From: Sparassis latifolia
Lineage: Eukaryota > Basidiomycota > Agaricomycetes > Polyporales > Sparassidaceae
Direction of reading: 5' to 3'
NCBI GenBank assembly: GCA_018466975.1
Contig: CM031556.1
Location: 806,001-870,000, forward strand
Length of the DNA: 64,000 nt
Of this stretch, positions 60,707 to 64,000 are shown in pieces. The first letter of the stretch is position 1. Each line of letters starts with the position of its first letter. The position numbers were made by a program, and so were the translations under genes. The notes beneath the pieces are model-generated. The model searched no databases, was not told the origin of the DNA, and saw nothing but the letters and a program-made list of their open reading frames with translations.

Positions 60707-62649
60707 CTACAAGGAATTCATCGTCGCCATCAGGCCGTTCCACACGAAGCTCCTCGGGTTTCCGCTCGCCTCGCAGAACTTCGACATGAAAAGCTCATCG
60801 GTGGGCTCTAAACCACCGGAACACAGTAATCAGCAACCCTCACAAGATCACTCGACGGAAACGAAACTCACTGTAGACCTGCTCATTATCGAGCGTGCGC
60901 ACCTCGCCCGAGTGCAGCGCCTTATCTGCCATCCACACCTCGAAGAGCGACGCCGCCTCGCCCACATTGAGCTGCTCCGGGACGGGGAAATTGCGCAGTC
61001 CGCCCGCATAGTGCTCGAGCTCTGACGAACGGTGGTAGTACGGCCCGGCGGGGCGGGGTAACGGCAGCCCGAGGGCCTCGCTCAGCTCAATCGGCATTTT
61101 AAACCGGGTGTTCGCGGTAGATACAGCGCCGAGGAATGCACCGCGGGTCTGAGAGAACACGTCAGGAAAGACACGCAGAAAGAAGTGGGGGAACGAACGA
61201 AGAATTTGCTACCGCAAGCGTATTCTAGGATCAAGCGTGGGACGGAAAGATACTGCGATAGGATGGGCCGGTAGTGGGGATCGCGGTACAGGGACGTGCG
61301 GTAGACGGCCTGGATGTCGTCGACCGCCATGAGCACAGGAAATCTATCAAAACAGTTGTCAGCGGGAGACAGGAGACAGGTGCGTAAGACTACTGACGTG
61401 TTCTGCTGCGAGACCTCCTCCAATACCCGCGAAAGGATTGCAGGTGCGAGTCTCTCGTCGTCCAGTCCCACTTGAATGAGGTCGGTCAGAGGAGACTCGG
61501 CTGGGACAGACAGATCGTCCACAGAAAACCCCTTCCGCGTCGAGAGTTCTGCGAGTTGGCGGGAGTTCACGCTCAGGAAGCGCCGCAAAAGCTGGTATGA
61601 GTACTCCGGTTGGAGATATGTGCGTGTCTGAGGATCGTAGACATAGTGGGAGGAGGAGTCAACAGTAGTAATTCCTAGCTCAACCTGTCAGTAATATGCT
61701 GCATACAACACGAGGCCTACTCTACCTCGGGGAACGTATAATGTTATCCAATTGCTGGCAGAGCAGTATTCTACTGCCTGCAGCATGAGGAAACTCTTTC
61801 CGCAACCAGCAGATCCAGCTGAGAAGACCAATATGTCAAGTCGGGGAATTGACGGAGATGAGAACACCTACTCAAGACTAATCTCGTATCCTTGCTGGAT
61901 TTCTGATTTGCGGTATCAAGAGTATCAATAAGAGATAATGTAACGTCCCGGATGACAGAACATGGTTTTGACAACACACGGAACTAAGGCAGGTGATCAA
62001 TTACTGTCTCAGCTGGAAGAAGAGGAGCGACTGACATCCATGAGTACGTTCGTTGGCACACCGTAGGCTTTGATGGTATCGTCCTGCGATAATGGAAACT
62101 GCATGACAGTACCTACGGCGGCTTCCGTCAACGCTTCCTAGGAACAGCAACCCCACACGCGAGTCAAAACAATACCACCCGTTACCGAACGGTCACTCAC
62201 AGGACGGAACATTGGCACGCGCATCTCAATACGCTGATCACTCTTGAACAGAGGATGAGAAAGCTGATTTATTGGCATAGGGTTGATGACCTATCCACGG
62301 AAAACGCGCGCCATGTCAATGCGGAGAGCACCGCGCAAGTGAGCAGGACGCACCCGTCTGTTGAAGTCACCATCGAACTTGCGCTCCTTTACTTCCCCGT
62401 TCTTGTTCGATTTAAATTGACTTGAAACTATGCTCGCCAGTAAGTTGCCGTACCCGAGAGCCCATAGGGTGTGTATGCGGCTTTCTTACTTTTTCTCGGG
62501 GCTGCCTTCGAGGCTGCCTTCGATTGGGCTCTTGGCGCAGCGTATCCACGTGTCTGTGCTAACTGCAGTAGCAAGGGACCATTGCGAGATGTCCCAGTGA
62601 GATTCACATCGAGAAGACAGCGTGGTCGCCGGACCGCCAGTGAAGCCAT
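60707..62649 (-). CDS. Mitochondrial ribosomal protein mS29 (DAP3/Rsm23 family)
   Basis: A GTP-binding subunit of the small mitochondrial ribosomal subunit. The start is an ATG at 62649 (MASLAVRRPRCLLDVNLTGT), with an Arg-rich, acid-poor N-terminus that fits a mitochondrial presequence (LAQTRGYAAPRAQ). A Lys/Ala-rich stretch follows. The P-loop reads VFSAGSAGCGKSFLMLQAV (about 61770-61830). Further blocks are VIRDVTLSLIDTLDTANQK, ILSRVLEEVSQQNT, the Walker B-like FPVLMAVDDIQAVYRTSLYR, PLPRPAGPYYHRSSELEHYA and LNVGEAASLFEVWMADKALH. The last intron (60766-60865 region, GTGAGT...TTTAG) joins VY to KPTDELFMSKFCEASGNPRS and ends at TAG 60707-60709. Several short introns. An upstream GTG-led extension of the frame exists but ATG 62649 is preferred. 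Confidence 0.88.
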
Positions 62650-63230
62650 CAACCTATGCAGCGCTGCTCGCTGAAGTGGTGAACTTGAAGAACTCGTCCA
62701 CGTCACGTGGATGCGATCCAGGCGTACAATAGGCGCCGGTTAACTAGACTGAGGAACCTTGACCGTGGTTGGCTCGCAATTCTTATAAATCTTCGAGAGC
62801 CATCGACGCTGCCTACTGGGCCAGTCGACGTACCTGAATCCCTGCAGGCTTTTGGGTAAGAGTCAGACATCCGTGATATACTGCTTTCTCCACCTCGCAG
62901 CTTGGCGTTCCACTACTAAGCTTCGGCCACTGCAGTTACTCCTGGTGTTGCAGTAAGTCCCACCACTCCCTGAAGTAGTGTAGTACTGTACGTGTTATCG
63001 CTTTGACTCATGTGAAGCGCGCCGATCTTCCGTTTCGTAGAGTTGGTTCACTGGGTCAGTTGATACGGATACGCTAAAGACGCGTGCACATACTTCTGGT
63101 AGGCATTTGCTAGTACTATCGCGCGTGTGAGGGCTCATCGTCCTCCTGTATGACAGTACAGATCCTCCGAAAGAAACTTCTCTTGTCCTGTTACACATTC
63201 AAACGAAGTCCAACTATCGAAACAGTCACC
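62650..63230. other. Intergenic between divergent mS29 and F-box-type genes
   Basis: Promoters of two divergent genes. No other coding or RNA feature recognised. Confidence 0.45.
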
Positions 63231-64000
63231 ATGGCACCTCTCGCACATACCGAGCCTATCATCCTGCGCTTACCCATCGAGCTCTTACTCCTTATCCGCT
63301 CATTCATCCCTCTGCATTCCGCCAAGACCCACATTGCCTTCCAGTCCAGCTGCGGCGCCATCCGTGCCATTTACCAGGACGATGAGCGCTTCTGGGCCAA
63401 GGTCTGCTTGGCGTCCGGCGTAGGCCATCCTCGTTACCAACCAGAGCATCCACTCCAGAACGCGCCGTGGAGGGAGCTGGCGATCGCCACGACCAACCAT
63501 CGTCTCAAATGTCCCTTTCCGCCTTGCCGCGACAACTTCCATCTCGGTACGTGGCTGAGGCACCACTAAACTGCTGCGCATCTCAATTCAAGATACATCT
63601 ATGCAGGAACGGATGATGTCTCAGGTCCGGTACTGTCTCCCACAGTCGTGCAGCGGGACAAAATCGCGTGCGAGGGGTTCCTCACCTGGTTTGAATTCGA
63701 CATGGAATACTTTGAGCTGAACAGGATCTACAACTGCGAAGCTTCTAACACGCGCGGCGGGCCAGTCACAAACTTCTACGAAGACCACAACGTGCTCGCC
63801 TGCACGTTCGCGACCAACCCGCCGTTGTTGCTTATCAACATAGATATCCTGGGCATAGACACCGTCGCCGTCACGAATCCCGGCGGGGTCACCGTGGGGG
63901 ACGTCTTCAAGATTATGTACGACGCGTGGGTACATCTTTACGTGGTCACCACCGATGAGCGACTGCATCGCCTGCTGACTCTTCTACAGGTTCATCTCCA
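63231..64000 (+). CDS. F-box-type protein, partial (runs off the window)
   Basis: The start ATG at 63231 has a good context (CACCATGG). The opening MAPLAHTEPIILRLPIELLL then LIRSFIPLHSAKTHIAF has the LPxE...L...I spacing of an F-box (LRLPIELLLLIRSFIPL), so the protein may be a Skp1-binding ubiquitin-ligase adaptor. Exon 1 ends about 63545 (CTCG before gtacgt). The intron runs to 63606, and exon 2 reads TDDVSGPVLSPTVVQRDKIA then CEGFLTWFEFDMEYFELNRI. Its end, TNPGGVTVGDVFKIMYDA, resembles a conserved basidiomycete C-terminal domain with a GVTVxDV motif. A second intron (gtgggt...ctacag) ends at about 63989 and the frame continues (DAFIS) past the window. Function beyond the F-box is unknown. 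Confidence 0.7.

Noticed and set aside
1..64000. CRISPR arrays, rRNA genes, prokaryotic operons
   Set aside because: No regularly spaced direct repeats or rRNA sequences were seen; introns throughout show a eukaryotic genome.

Overview
This is nuclear DNA from a filamentous basidiomycete, most likely an Agaricomycete wood- or litter-decay fungus. The evidence is many short introns (about 50-80 nt, GTRNGT...CTRAY...YAG), dense gene packing on both strands, basidiomycete-type GH16 glucanases, a hydrophobin-like secreted protein and a Plavaka/Tnp2-type transposon. Most genes below were assembled by hand from exons read off the sequence. Products rest on recognised motifs, not on database searches.

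Layout. 1-6.4 kb is gene-poor and holds a 2.7 kb Tc1/mariner-type element (perfect 31-bp TIRs, TA duplication, disrupted transposase) and a 417-bp Mutator-like MITE with a perfect 9-bp target duplication. 6.4-20.5 kb holds a Ser/Pro-rich protein, a class 1 dihydroorotate dehydrogenase, an HMG-box factor and a CaMK-type kinase, with long gaps between them. 20.8-41.5 kb is a dense housekeeping block: a chromodomain-SET H3K9 methyltransferase (KMT1/Clr4 type), a Pumilio (PUF) RNA-binding protein, a UVRAG/Vps38 subunit of PI3-kinase complex II, an unidentified acidic protein, a Smy2/GIGYF GYF-domain protein and an AT-1-type acetyl-CoA transporter. 42.5-50.7 kb is an 8.2 kb Plavaka-like element with two convergent genes. 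51-64 kb is mixed: a hydrophobin-like gene, two GH16 genes flanking ribosomal protein uS14 (RPS29) and a SprT-like protease, then mitoribosomal mS29/DAP3 and a partial F-box-type gene.

Most notable observations. (a) A 34-bp stretch that spans an intron/exon boundary of the hydrophobin-like gene is also found inside the Plavaka transposase ORF. Its length (3n+1) and position exactly account for the change of reading frame there, so it looks like a templated insertion of nearby host sequence. (b) Several otherwise conserved genes (DHODH, kinase, Ser/Pro-rich protein, Tc1 transposase) each carry one-base frameshifts. Residual assembly indels are as likely as real decay. (c) The SET gene needs a GC-AG intron that splits the codon for the Asn of its NHSC motif. 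(d) uS14 ends in a 9-bp terminal exon. No CRISPR array, rRNA or convincing tRNA was seen.
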